A stretch of 64,000 nt of DNA. It comes from Impatiens glandulifera (Eukaryota; Streptophyta; Magnoliopsida; Ericales; Balsaminaceae). Shown in pieces: positions 1-9,838 of the stretch; position 1 is the first letter of the stretch, and each line of letters begins with the position of its first letter. Made by a program: the position numbers and the translations under genes. The stretch is from NCBI RefSeq assembly GCF_907164915.1, contig NC_061862.1, forward strand, positions 4,840,358-4,904,357. Direction: 5' to 3'. The notes under the pieces were generated by a model. The model saw only the letters and a list, made by a program, of their open reading frames with translations, was not told where the DNA came from and ran no database searches.

Positions 1-663
1 TGCGGCCGGTTCCGTAGATGTGAACAGAGCTCTGGTTGACGTTGAGGCCGAGACTTCCTCTTCAGTTCTGGAATTCATCTCGAACTCGTACGCCTTAAGA
101 TCTTCGAATACATCGTATAATTTCATCTTACGTAGGCTCTTTGATTCTCTCATGACCATCGTCTTTATATCCCAGGCACTTGGAAGAGACCTCAAAACCT
201 TCATGATGACCTCTTTGTTGTCGTACCTTTTGCCCAGATTTGTTAACTCATCTAATACACCAGTGAACCGGTCACTGTATTCCTTCATAGTTTCCCCTGG
301 TTTCATTTTGATGCTTTCAAACCTCTGTGTGGCCACCATTATTTTGTTCTCCTTTGTTCTTTCATTTCCCTCAAAGATCTGGATGACCGTGTTCCAAGTC
401 TCCTTCGCGGTTGTGCAATCTCTGATCTTGCAGTATGTATTTCTGTCCACGCTGTTGGAGATCCGGTTTCTTGCATGGTTGTCCAGATTGTTCCTTCTCC
501 TATCATCAGCTGTCCATTCTTTTCTGTCTTTATCAATGACTATCGGTCCTTCGGTTAGAACGAATTCCATTTCATCATCCAAGGTGACTAGATGCAGGTG
601 CATGCGTGCCTTCCAGTTGGCAAAGTCATCACCTTCTAGCATTGGAGGCCTATCTTGATACAT
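1..663 (-). CDS. gag: Sirevirus-like Ty1/copia gag, N-terminal part, runs off the left edge
   Basis: Read on the minus strand from an ATG at 663, the frame stays open for 221 codons to the window edge. The product closely parallels the gag at 21550-23403: an N-terminal PPMLEGDDFANWK block, the ENKIMVATQRFE segment and [16 protein letters not shown]. These belong to the capsid-type gag domain of plant Ty1/copia elements, which forms virus-like particles in the cytoplasm. The start was chosen because it lies just downstream of the PBS and LTR and matches the intact element. The zinc knuckle and pol would lie outside the window. No stop or frameshift is visible in this part, so this may be a fairly recent copy. 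Confidence 0.85.
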   Translation of the reverse strand, partial: MYQDRPPMLEGDDFANWKARMHLHLVTLDDEMEFVLTEGPIVIDKDRKEWTADDRRRNNLDNHARNRISNSVDRNTYCKIRDCTTAKETWNTVIQIFEGNERTKENKIMVATQRFESIKMKPGETMKEYSDRFTGVLDELTNLGKRYDNKEVIMKVLRSLPSAWDIKTMVMRESKSLRKMKLYDVFEDLKAYEFEMNSRTEEEVSASTSTRALFTSTEPAA

Positions 664-688
664 GTTTGCTTGAGTATTGAAACTAACT

Positions 689-700
689 GCTCTGATACCA
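689..700 (-). other. Primer-binding site for initiator tRNA-Met
   Basis: On the minus strand this reads TGGTATCAGAGC, the classic plant retrotransposon primer-binding site complementary to the 3' end of initiator tRNA-Met. It lies 2 bases inside the LTR end at 703 and about 26 bases upstream of the gag ATG. Confidence 0.9.
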
Positions 701-702
701 AT

Positions 703-1244
703 TGTTAGGATCTAGGTCGCCGCTGGTGGACCGGGGGTTGGACCGGTTAGCGGTTCTCACTCGTAGGGTGGTGATTAATCCTGTTAGAGATTAACACCGG
801 GGTTTCAATACTACACAACCTGTCACAAACCCTTGAACTAGGTTCAAGCGCGGAAGAGGTTTGCTTTCAAGTTGAAGCGGTACACGTGTATGATAGGCGG
901 AGTCGGTTTCGGATGATGGAGATTTGAAGGATGGTGGGTCGGCTTCGGCAATCTGGATGCTTGGTGTGGTTAATGTAGATTCGGTTCTGAATGATGTTGT
1001 TAGATTAGTCGGTTATGTAAGGAAGCCAACAGAAAGTAAATGACACAACAGATTTTATGGATGTTCGGAGATAAAACTCCTACGTCACCCCTTCCTCTCG
1101 AAACCGCGAGAAGGATATTCACTAAGGAATACAAATACAATCCGATCGAGACTTATTTTCTGCTCGATAACACCCGTACAATTTACACCGAAATTGTAAC
1201 ACACACTCAGAATTTAGCACTTAGGCTTTCTTAGAATGCCACAC
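703..1244 (-). repeat. 5' LTR of a Sirevirus-like element (truncated or ending at 1244)
   Basis: The minus-strand LTR ends in CCTAACA next to the PBS. Positions 1040-1200 closely match the LTR at 18484-19613, sharing the GGATGTTCGGAGATAAAACT block and the AAACCGCGAGAAGGATATTC block. Similarity to that LTR stops near 1235. At about 1245 the sequence passes directly into the snRNA unit that is repeated at 60208. The other family member is 1130 bp, so this one is either truncated here or has a divergent start (TGTGGCATTC on the minus strand). Confidence 0.7.
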
Positions 1245-2133
1245 TGAAAATATGATTTTTATACTTTTATTTTATTTGATAATTTATTCAAATCATATCC
1301 ACATGTCTAAGGCTCTAGCTTATTTCCTAAACTAGATTTAATTATTGTACTCATATATTCTTAAGGCATGCGTCTGGGTTCGTCATTTTGCGATATAAAA
1401 AAATACTGAATTTTAGAGAAATTCAAACGCACTTGTGAGTTGTGAATAAGAAAGGGTAGGAACCTGGAAAGATTGCAAAAATATGAGTTAGCTTTTCAAA
1501 GAATTCATATTTTAATTTATAAAAATGAAGGATTTTATTTTTTTGAAATTTTTAATGTTAGTTGAAGCTTTAATAGCTCTCTCGCTTTTAAACTTTCCCA
1601 CCCCTGAAATAAAACTCTATGATGCTTTTTTTAAATGATTCATGCAATAATATTATGAATGGATAGTCGTTTACACATAACGACAAAAACATTAAATTTA
1701 TAAAAAAAAATCACACAAATATTACAAAATTAACATGTGTGGAGATCTTCCAAAACGGAAATGAGCTCTCCAACTGAATCTATCGGCTTCCCACATCGAA
1801 CATCATATAATATTAGAATGATAGCATTGTGTTGGATCCGCAACGGTCATTTAAGATTGTTGAAAGATCTACGATTTCTCTCAAACCAAATTATCCACCA
1901 TTGTGGATCACACTTCTCTAACTAAATGATTGAGTCTTCGTGAGAACAGGTGCATGAGAAGATAAGGTCCCTAGTCATGCACAAAACAATTAGGGAGTAT
2001 GTTGTCAGATAAAGAGTGAAATACTTTTATTTATTACAACTTTCTTTTAAGTATAATTCAAATAATACATTAATAAATAATATGAATTAAATTTTCGTAG
2101 ATAAGAAAAATTCAATGTTTAAACTCAATTGTA

Positions 2134-2250
2134 GGGTGCCTCCGATTAGAGGACCTAACAAAAATAGGCGTATGCCACGTATTGCAAAGAACACGGTATT
2201 CTTTAGTAAAAGGCGAAAGAATAGTTCGCTTTGTGTTTAGTGCTTGGCTT
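2134..2250 (-). ncRNA. U5: U5 snRNA gene, copy 1
   Basis: U5 is the spliceosomal RNA whose loop I aligns exons. On the minus strand the invariant 11-nt loop CGCCTTTTACT is flanked by a perfect 7-bp stem (ATTCTTT/AAAGAAT). It is followed by a U-rich Sm-type site (CCTATTTTTG) and a 3' hairpin of the CCTC...GAGG type. The plant 3' box CAATTGAGTTTAA... appears at 2119-2131. Compared with the copy at 61093, two bases (a CA/TG step) are missing just 3' of the loop stem, so function is uncertain. The exact 5' end is inferred from TATA spacing. Confidence 0.85.
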
Positions 2251-2280
2251 CGTAATTTTTTGTAATCACCAACTCCCCTC

Positions 2281-2329
2281 TTATAATAATATCAAATCCC
2301 TATTTTCACTTCATCTAACAATGTGGGAC
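2281..2329 (-). promoter_or_regulatory. U5 promoter: USE and TATA (copy 1)
   Basis: The minus-strand upstream sequence element GTCCCACATTG (2319-2329) lies exactly 33 bases from TATAA (2281-2285). This is the spacing known for RNA polymerase II plant snRNA genes. Confidence 0.85.
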
Positions 2330-3072
2330 AACACACTTTTTTGTCATTATTGAGGTTAATGGTGTTTTTTCTTCTTTTATTTAAAGAATAGGATAATTCA
2401 ATAATACTTTCAAGAATTTGATACTTTTAACTATATATTATTTTATCAAATGTTAATAACAAACTATTACAATGATTTATTAGTATAGCTCCAATAAAAA
2501 GAGTTTTATTTTTAACATTTGATTTTCACTAAAAACGCTTTAATTTGAATTGAAGTTATTACTATGATGGTGGTTATAACTCGTACTTTCAAACAAGGTA
2601 TATGACTCGTATTGATATTTAATAAACTTATGTTATAGTCATTATGACGAATGTCTATGTACAGCTCGGGTAACTCAAAACAGTTTGCATGCGAATGGAA
2701 ATAACGACGGGGATAAATATCGTCGCTATTGAGTTCTCCCGTCGATGAAGGGACCTAACGACCGTAAACTACGTATACTTTTTTTTCATATTATTATCAT
2801 TCTAGCCGGGTAAATTTTATGGAAATAACTTATCCCGACTAGATTTTAAATCCTAGCTCGGCCCTTGGACACCTTATCAACATGACATAATGGGTAGCTC
2901 CCCATTCTTTTTCTCTAATAAAATCAATATTCCCTCAAAAGAAAAAACCCTATAAATCAAGGGAATATTTTGAAAGATCCTCATTCTCTATAAAGAACAC
3001 ATGCGTTCCTCGAAAAACACTCTAACAGTCGATCACAAAAAATAGCAGTTGTCCATTCATTTTCTAAAATTG

Positions 3073-3113
3073 ATCCCACATCGCTCCTCTAACTTAAGAA
3101 TGAAGTCTTTTTA
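3073..3113 (+). promoter_or_regulatory. U6 promoter: USE and degenerate TATA
   Basis: ATCCCACATCG at 3073-3083 is a perfect plant upstream sequence element. About 23 bases further on lies CTTTTTAAG (near 3107-3113), in the place where a TATA box sits in plant Pol III U6 genes, about 25 bases before the RNA start. The shorter spacing than in the U5 promoters fits the known Pol III rule. The TATA box itself is poor. Confidence 0.75.
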
Positions 3114-3131
3114 AGAATGAGAGATGGTTAT

Positions 3132-3228
3132 GTCTCTTCAGGGACATTCGATAAAATTTGAACGATACAGAGAAGATTAGCATGGCCCCTGCGCAAGAAT
3201 GACACGCAAGAATGGTCCAAATTTTTTT
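3132..3228 (+). ncRNA. U6: U6 snRNA copy with a 10-nt internal deletion
   Basis: U6 is the Pol III spliceosomal RNA at the catalytic centre. The 5' hairpin, the ACAGAGA box in GATACAGAGAAGATTAGC, the GCATGG segment and the CCCCTGCGCAAG stem are all readable. The T-run terminator follows CCAAA. Compared with the copy at 35733-35835, about 10 bases between GACACGCA and GAATGGTCC are missing. This shortens the 3' region that pairs or binds proteins, so the copy is probably a pseudogene or a divergent variant despite its promoter. Confidence 0.85.
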
Positions 3229-3655
3229 ACCCTTTTTCCTCTCCGAAGCGTACGCCGGCGACCGGAGGGAAAATAGTGTAGTTTTTTGATGTGTACTTTA
3301 CCGGTTTGCACATAATGACATTTGTTGATTTTTTTTTCTCAAACTAACTAACTTATTAAGATGGAAAAATAAAAGACATGTTGTGGCTCCTAGTTAGTAG
3401 GGTCTTCGTCCCTTTTTCATTCGCTCCTCTATGCCCGGTCAAGGCTTCTTTGGTTTTTCCTAATTGGATTCCTTTAATTTTTCCTAATTGGATTCCTTTA
3501 ATTTTCTATCACCTGTCAATGTACGTTCTTATCTTTATTGAGTATTTTTTTGTTTGATATGTATAAACTTATAAAATCAATTTTATACAGGGTACAAAAA
3601 ACGAGTACTAGTCACCAAAGTGAATAGAATGTTTGGAAACTATCCTACCATTGAT

Positions 3656-3965
3656 GCTTATATTATATCAATGGAAAGGCCTATAACATAATTGGGGTTA
3701 CATAGTATTGTTAAAAAAGTTAGTTTTTAACCAATGGATAAATATAACTTGTGTCTGTTGGATCAGATAGACAGTTGTCGCACTATTAATATATTATGTT
3801 TTGTCATTATGCTTATATTATATCAATGGAAAGGCCTATAACATAACTAGGGTTACATAGTATTGTTAAAAAAGTTAGTTTTTAACCAATGGATAAATAT
3901 AACTTGTGTCTGTTGGATCAGATGGACAGTTGTTGTCGCACCATTAGTAGATTATGTTTTTCCAT
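3656..3965 (+). repeat. 155-bp direct tandem repeat, two units
   Basis: Two copies start with GCTTATATTATATCAATGG at 3656 and 3811, with a 155-base period. The same pair recurs near 62615-62935, and reverse-complemented near 31190-31545 and 38560-38895, so the duplication predates the spread of the unit. No coding potential was seen. Confidence 0.85.
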
Positions 3966-4700
3966 ATAATGTTACCAGGGTTTATATAAAGGTTGATTAT
4001 TTAATAGAAGGATTATATTTTGAACGAATATTTTAAAATTCCCACATTAGTTAACGATACAATCATTTATCCATGTGGGTGTAGGTTTTCTCCAATAAAT
4101 TCTCCTAATCTTATTCTCCAATAATTCTAATAAAGAGTCAGACTAGAAAGTTTGTATTCAGTAATAATTATTATTTTACAAAATGATGATTTCAAAACTA
4201 AGGGTGAATGCATTTGCAGGTATCGCCTTCATCAACACTTGAATCGACCGGAGAACTCAATAGCGACGATATTTCTCCCCGTCGTTATTTACATTCGCAT
4301 ACAAACTGTTTGGAGTTACCCGAGCTGTACATAGACACTCCCTTGAAGGTGTCGATGCCTCTGTTAATCTAAGTAACATTCGTCATAATGACTATAACAT
4401 AAGTTTATTAAATATCAAATACGAGTCATATACCTTGTTTGAAAGTACGAGTTATAACCACTATCATAGTAATAACTTCAATCCAAATTAAAGCGTTTTT
4501 GTGAAAATCAAATGTTAAAAATAAAACTCTTTTTATTGGAGCTATACTAATAAATCATTGTAATAGTTTGTTATTAACCTTTGATAAAATAATATATAGT
4601 TAAAAGTACCAAATTCTTGAAAGTATTATTGAATTATCCTATTCTTTAAATAAAAGAAGAAAACACACCATTAGCCTCAATAATGACAAAAAAGTGTGTT

Positions 4701-4749
4701 GTCCCACATTGTTAGATAAAGTGAAAATAGAGATTCGATATTATTATAA
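4701..4749 (+). promoter_or_regulatory. U5 promoter: USE and TATA (copy 2)
   Basis: GTCCCACATTG at 4701-4711 and TATAA at 4745-4749 are separated by 33 bases, the Pol II snRNA arrangement. The U5 body begins about 32-36 bases after the TATA box. Confidence 0.85.
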
Positions 4750-4780
4750 GAGGGGAGTTGGTGATTTCAAAAAATTATGA

Positions 4781-4898
4781 AGACAAGCACTGAACACAAA
4801 GCGAATTATTCTTTCGCCTTTTACTAAAGAATACCGTGTGTTCTTTGCAATACGTGGCATACACCTATTTTTGTTTGGTCCTCTAATCGAAGGCACCC
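4781..4898 (+). ncRNA. U5: U5 snRNA gene, copy 2
   Basis: The loop CGCCTTTTACT and its 7-bp stem are intact. CGTGTGTTCTTTGC follows, then an Sm-type site CCTATTTTTG and a 3' hairpin (CCTCTAATCGAAGG) with one weakened pair relative to copy 6. USE, TATA and 3' box are all present, so this is a plausible active gene. The 5' end is inferred from promoter spacing. It lies in the right arm of the inverted repeat and faces copy 1. Confidence 0.88.
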
Positions 4899-4900
4899 TA

Positions 4901-4913
4901 CAATTGAGTTTAA
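4901..4913 (+). terminator. Plant snRNA 3' box of U5 copy 2
   Basis: CAATTGAGTTTAA matches the plant snRNA 3'-end formation signal CA-N(3-10)-AGTNNAA exactly. It starts 3 bases after the predicted RNA end. The same box is present at 2119-2131, 36879-36891, 61078-61090 and 63865-63877. It is damaged at the copies ending 35220 and 42563. Confidence 0.8.
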
Positions 4914-5761
4914 ACTTTGAATTTTTCTTATCTACGAAAATTTAATTCATATTATTTATTAATGTATTATTTGAATTATACTTAAAAAAAAGTTGTAATA
5001 AATAAAAGTATTTCACTCTTTATCTGACAACATATTGCCTAATTGTTTTGTGCATGACTAGGGACCTTATCTTCTCTTGCACCTTCTCTCACGAAGACTC
5101 AATCATTTAGTTAGAGAAGTGTGATCCACAATGGTATTTTAACTGATGATAAATACATAGGTAAGTGTCTTATCTTAGTTAGTCGATGTAGTATGTGTCT
5201 TAAGGAGGTGGAGACGATGTAGTATGTGTCGCTGGTATTTAGTGTATTATTTGGAGTATTACTGGTATTTTTTGGGTTATGTCGGGAATCATTGGTGCGT
5301 ATTGAGAATCGTGGATTGAGGTAGCTAGATTTGCGGGTTTGAAACAATGAGGTTATATCTCTATTATTTTCTGGTGGATAATTTGGTGGATAATTTGGTT
5401 AGAGAGAAATCGTAGATCTTTCAACAATCTTAAATGACCGTTGCGGATCCAACACAATGCTATCATCTTAACATTATATGATGTTCGATGTGGGAAGCCG
5501 ATAGATTCAGTTGGAGAGCTCATTTCCTTTTTGGAAGATCTCCGCATATGTTAATTTTGTAATATTTGTGTGATTTTTTTTTTTATAAATTTAAAGTTTT
5601 TGTAGTTATGTGTAAACCACTATCCATTCATAATATTATTGCATGAATCATTTAAAAAAAGCATCATAGAGTTTTATTTCAGGGGTGGGAAAGTTTAAAA
5701 GCGAGAGAGCTTGGATATCAATTCTCCATTAAAGCTTCAACCAAGATATTTTTTTTTTCAG

Positions 5762-5832
5762 GTGGAGTAAAGCAGGACAAGCACCCTGAAAGCTTTAAAA
5801 ATCTTCTAGGAAGCATTCCCGATCAATTGTAA
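5762..5832 (+). other. Short exon-like segment
   Basis: A polypyrimidine tract ending in TTTTTTTTCAG precedes a short open frame ending ...KNLLGSIPDQL and a stop. The same segment recurs near 37725-37798, directly next to a piece of the unidentified host gene described at 30253. It may be another exon remnant of that gene. Identity is unknown and the coding status is only suggested by the acceptor-like sequence. Confidence 0.3.
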
Positions 5833-6904
5833 ATGTCCATCTTCTTGTAATTGACTTTATAAACTAAACTAGATTTTTTAGCATTTAAGTTTTGAGCTTC
5901 GTTTATATTGCTTCATTCTTCAGTATCAAGTTATAGAAATGTTATGATTGATTTAGAATTCTCATTTAGCTATTTGATTCGAGTTCTAAATGTTATGCTT
6001 GCATGAAGTTCATACATGTACTAGAGATCAATTTGTCAAAGAGCCAAATCGATTTTGGTTTGATTTGAACAATGCACTTTTTCTGGTGACGGGCGTGTCT
6101 TCTCCGACAAGGCTCTGACCATACCCATACAAGATGAATGACGTCTTCGCTTAGTCTAGGAATGTTTAGTATGTTGTGAAGAAGACTTCTAGTCATTTAG
6201 ATTGAAGTTCAGCTAGCAAGAAAACAAATAAAAAAAGAGGAAAACGGTAAGTTCGATATTTTCTTTGGTCTGATTCGGTTTTGAGTTATTTAAATAATCA
6301 AAAAAATAAAACATTATTTTACTCCTTCTCATTTATCAATTCATTAACTAAAATATTAAAATATTATATATTTAAAATTATGATTATTTATTTTTACTTA
6401 TATATATCAGTATCATTAAGGTTTTTATCCAAAAAAATCATAATCACCTTAAAATTATCATCAATCATTATTTTCTCTCTCAAAATTTCAAACAATCCTT
6501 ACCGAAAAGCCCTTTGTTTTTTACGTTCCCCTAGAGGAAAGAGAAGATCATTGAACCCACAGAATCAGTCCACAATTGCGGTTCACCCTTGACCCGCGAC
6601 CCTTCCTACTATATGCCTAGTGACCCGCGTTCATGCACCCGAACCAACAATCAAATCAGTGACTCGTACCCATACGTCCAGAGTCGGCCGTGGGGTAAAA
6701 CAACCTATGTAGTTACATAGGGCTCACTTTTATGTGGCCTCAAAATTTTCAAATATAATAGTATAATTAATTATATATTATATTATTAATATCATTTTTC
6801 TTTTTTTTATCTTTTTTTCATATTAAATATATATATATTATATCATCTATATATATAACTTTTTTATTTCTTTTTTTATCTCCTTAAAAAATTAAATAAA
6901 AATT
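5833..6904. other. AT-rich stretch without a recognisable gene
   Basis: No conserved coding sequence is visible. A 103-codon frame at 6281 is low-complexity and has no recognisable domain. Positions 6590-6740 are more GC-rich but hold no motif I can name. Confidence 0.6.
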
Positions 6905-7494
6905 ATATATGTAACTGATTGCAACTTTAAACGGTGAGACTGAAATCACTTGATCAATCAGACAGTACAGACGTGGCATAGCATCTTCTTCATCGTAGAT
7001 CGCCCATATCAGCTTCGCCTTAAAGCATTGCTTAGACCTATCATTGTCAAAATTGTGAAAATCAGAGATAGGAACCTTCATGGGCATTGATTCCCTCCTC
7101 GTCACCACTGATTGAAGCTCCACTGTGCCAGAAATTGTGGCAGTGCTAGGCTGGTTAGAAACCACCACCTCTCCTCCTCGGTTCGTTCACTGAGGAAAGA
7201 CAATATATTCCATGTTTCGATAGAAGCTTAAATGCCCCCATCTGCCCCAACAATTTTATTGTAATAAGGGTTAAGTAGACCACACATATACGTAAACTGT
7301 TTGATGAGCCTAGCCTTAACGGCAGATGATTTTAGACAAAAATTGCATAGAAATCAATTTCCCCTTTGAATTTTGTCTCAGATGTAGCATAAACATCAAA
7401 TGTAGCTTTCATTTCTTTTATACCCTCCAAGCTGGGACAAAGAATCTGAGCTCTCAAAGCATAGGTACATGCTCCATTGTAGTCTTTCTCAACA
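6905..7494 (-). pseudogene. J-domain/DUF3444 gene fragment (N-terminal half with internal deletion)
   Basis: Read from 7494 leftwards, this matches the start of plant DnaJ-like DUF3444 proteins: VEKDYNGA, then LCPSLEGIKEMKATFDVYA, a decayed J-domain, a NEPRRRGGG junction, then the start of DUF3444 (CFKAKLIWAIYDEEDAMPRLY). The zinc-ribbon and linker region present at 56850-57400 is missing, with the same join as in the copy at 54300-55781. Frameshifts break the J-domain. It is joined head to head at about 7495 to the C-terminal half on the other strand, which indicates an inversion. Confidence 0.8.
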
Positions 7495-7930
7495 CGGGGA
7501 AGATGCCTTAGAATTTATCCTAGGAGCGGAGATATATGGGCCATATACAAGAACTGGTCATCGGAATGGAACAGGGAGACCCCCCTCTGAGGTTAGGCAT
7601 CAATATGAGATGATGGAAATTATGATGGATTATGACGAAGAAGATGGGGTTTGCATGAGTCCACCGGTGAAAGTAGATGGTTACAGGACTGTGAATGGGA
7701 GTAACCCAGATGAGGGTTCCATTTGTAGGGTTTTGAAGAAGTAAATGTTGAGATTCTCACATTGTGTTCCTTGCTGGCGAATTAGAGGTGCAGAGAAGAC
7801 TGATGATCTGCCAGAATGCTGTTGGGATCTTGACCCAGCCGCAACCCAAGATGGCCTTATTCTTCAAAAGCAGCAAGAAGAAGAAGCTGAAGCTGAAGCT
7901 GAAACTAGAAAACTTAAAGTGATATCTTAA
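7495..7930 (+). pseudogene. DUF3444 C-terminal half of the same gene family
   Basis: The frame runs from a GGRMP/YGPYT region through RHQYEMMEIMMDYDEEDGV and LRFSHCVPCWRIRG to LPECCWDLDPAATQDG, ending VIS-stop. This is the second part of DUF3444, found in plant J-domain proteins of unknown function. A nonsense codon interrupts it (KK-stop-ML, where the copy at 57759 has KKGML). The C-terminal tail is a run of Glu-Ala repeats. It is clearly non-functional. Confidence 0.85.
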
Positions 7931-9288
7931 CTTACACCCCACCCCCAAATAGTAGATTATAAACTGTTTGTTTTTTCTTATGATTGTTCCTGAGTGTACT
8001 TGAGAGATTTACAGATGGATAGCCAGAACTATTATAGGTTGGTTGTTTCTTTATTTGAAAACTGTTGTTTATTTGTTGTTTCTGACTGAGTTGTTTTGAG
8101 ATCAAAGATTGAAATTAAGCTGCTCTTGAATTATCAACAGCCATACCCGGTCCAGGATCTGACTTTCTTCTTGCTGGATTGATCGTCTTCTTTTATTATA
8201 AAATAAATAAATAAAATATTTAAATTATAATTTATTAATAAATTTTTTGATAAAGAAATTTGAGTATATCGTGTTTTAAAAAAATAGGTATAGACTTAGT
8301 GTTTAAAACATACTAAAAGAATATGTTTAATGCCAACCAATTTTTCGGTGATAATAACGTAATAGTATTACATCACAATATGATGAACAACTCTAAGTCA
8401 AATATTAGATCTCTCAATTGTGATTGTCTTAGTACAAGATTACACTACAAAGATAGGATGTTTTCAAAAATGCTCTTTTCAAATGAAAAAGTATTAAAAT
8501 AAGTAATTATGAACTAATTTAGTATTACACAAATCAAATATGTTATTCTTAAGTTACAAAATTTATAATTTATATTGTCACTCTTTTTTATAAATATATT
8601 TATAAGTAAAAATATTTTGTTTCAACTTTCAACATATATTATTGAAAACTATTATTAATATTATAATATATATTACCACATTATTTGCATTGTAGATTTT
8701 ATTTATGATTTTGTATTTTATAATTTATTTTATAATAATTATTATAATATAATTTATTAAGAATTTGCTTAATAATGACTTATTCATTTTTTTTAACAAA
8801 AATTGTATTAACATTTATGTTGGTAAAAATATTTCTTAAAAATATTTAAAATTATTATTACAACATGATTTCAATAATTTATCAATTAATGTTTTTTATA
8901 TTTTATTAATTTAATTAGCCATATATTCTACAACATTTTTACAATAATTTCATATATCTTAATAATAAATATAGTAATTTTAAATGAACATATTTTACAA
9001 TACATAACAATTATATATTTTAAATATTCACACTTAATTTACAAACTTATCTTGAAGACCATTTGCAATTAATAGGTATTTTTTAAATAATTTATATATT
9101 TAATTTACTTGATATATATTTTGTCATATATATAAAATTTATATCTTATATTTTAACAATAATTTTAGCCATTTAATAGCATGATTTGCAATAACTTTAC
9201 AATGTATATTTAAGTTTTTTTTAATTAGTTTATTAATAGTATTTGTTTAGTAATAACAAATATGTATTTTTTAAAATTTAGATTAATG
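7931..9288. repeat. AT-rich flank that travels with the DUF3444 pseudogene
   Basis: The 3' flank of the gene (7931-8190) and the AT-rich stretch after it recur with the other copies. Positions 8160-8760 match the reverse complement of about 53520-54120. Positions 8760-9288 match 46900-47430 and the reverse complement of 51660-52230. No ORF was seen. Each copy leads into a Ty3/gypsy pol fragment. Confidence 0.75.
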
Positions 9289-9838
9289 GAGGGTTTCTCG
9301 GGATATAATCAGGTCCCGATGGTGCCTAAGGATAAGGAAAAAACTACTCTCATCACAGAGGTCGGTACCTTTTGCAATCGAGTGATGCCTTTTGAACTGA
9401 AGAACAATGGAGCTACGTATCAGAAAGCAACCACAAGTCGCAACTATTCTCCACAACTTGATCCACAAGGAAGTCAAGGTCTACGTTGATGATATCATCG
9501 TCAAATCTAAGAATCGAGTTGAACATATCGCGAACTTGGAGAAATTCCTTCAGAGGATTCGGAAATACCATCTTCGTTTAAATCCAATGAAGTGCACCTT
9601 CGGTGTTACTACTAGTAAGATGATGGGATTTATGATTACTCAAAGAGGAATAGAAGTCGACTCTAGCAAGATTGCAGCCATCACAGCCATGCCAACACCC
9701 CGAAATGAGCGAAAGTTCGTGAATTTTTGGACAAAATCCAATAAATTAGTCGATACATTAGTAAGCTCACATGCACTTGCGATCCTCTCTTCAAGATTTG
9801 AAGTAGGATCAAAAGTTGTCTGGAGTGATACTTATTAA
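9283..9838 (+). pseudogene. pol: Ty3/gypsy (Tat lineage) reverse transcriptase fragment
   Basis: The sequence begins inside the RT palm with GFSGYNQVPM and MPFELKNNGATYQ, then after a frameshift near 9410-9480 continues with VYVDDIIVKS (the catalytic YVDD), HLRLNPMKCTFGV and GIEVDSSKIAAI. These are typical of the plant Tat/Ogre group of Ty3/gypsy elements. Upstream RT, protease and gag are absent. Two frames are needed, so it is not functional. It starts abruptly at the AT-rich flank, as do the copies at 47429 and 51660 (reverse). Confidence 0.88.

Larger units (their letters stand above)
1245..5035. repeat. Left copy of a U5/U6 snRNA-containing segmental duplication
   Basis: This stretch is repeated in the same orientation at 60208-64000, where the window ends. 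The offset is about 58,963 bases (U6 at 3132 versus 62095; U5 promoter at 4701 versus 63665). The two copies differ only by scattered single-base changes and short indels. The unit holds a U5 gene on the minus strand, a U6 copy, a tandem repeat and a U5 gene on the plus strand. Related but more diverged pieces occur at 31000-31740, 34430-38900 and 50367-51008. Confidence 0.9.
1557..5746. repeat. Inverted repeat, arms 1557-2744 and 4245-5746
   Basis: The right arm is the reverse complement of the left arm with moderate divergence. Matching landmarks are AAACTCTATGATGC near 1611 and its complement near 5650, U5 genes in opposite orientation, and the block ending GAGTTCTCCC at 2740 facing GGAGAACTC at 4250. 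The left arm lacks about 50 bases (near 4339-4375 in the right arm). The roughly 1.5-kb spacer carries U6 and a tandem repeat. Short ORFs in the arms (62-78 codons) are not conserved as coding sequence and were not annotated. Confidence 0.85.

Noticed and set aside
20..658. 212-codon plus-strand ORF
   Set aside because: It is antisense to the gag frame, which matches known gag blocks.
1789..1812. TCCCACATCG followed by CATATAATAT as a further snRNA promoter
   Set aside because: The spacing is only a few bases, not 23 or 33, and no snRNA sequence follows.
1737..1925. 62-codon ORF repeated at 60696 and, inverted, at 5353
   Set aside because: It lies in the inverted repeat arms; conservation reflects DNA duplication, the ends differ between arms, and no domain is visible.
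4152..4334. 60-codon ORF repeated at 63115
   Set aside because: It spans the junction of the spacer and the inverted-repeat arm; present only because the segment is duplicated.
6281..6592. 103-codon ORF
   Set aside because: AT-rich, Ile/Ser/Lys-biased, no recognisable domain and no second copy.
6905..9288. Helitron or Pack-MULE capture of the DUF3444 gene
   Set aside because: I could not find TC...CTRR ends with a hairpin or long terminal inverted repeats bounding the unit; the mechanism stays open.
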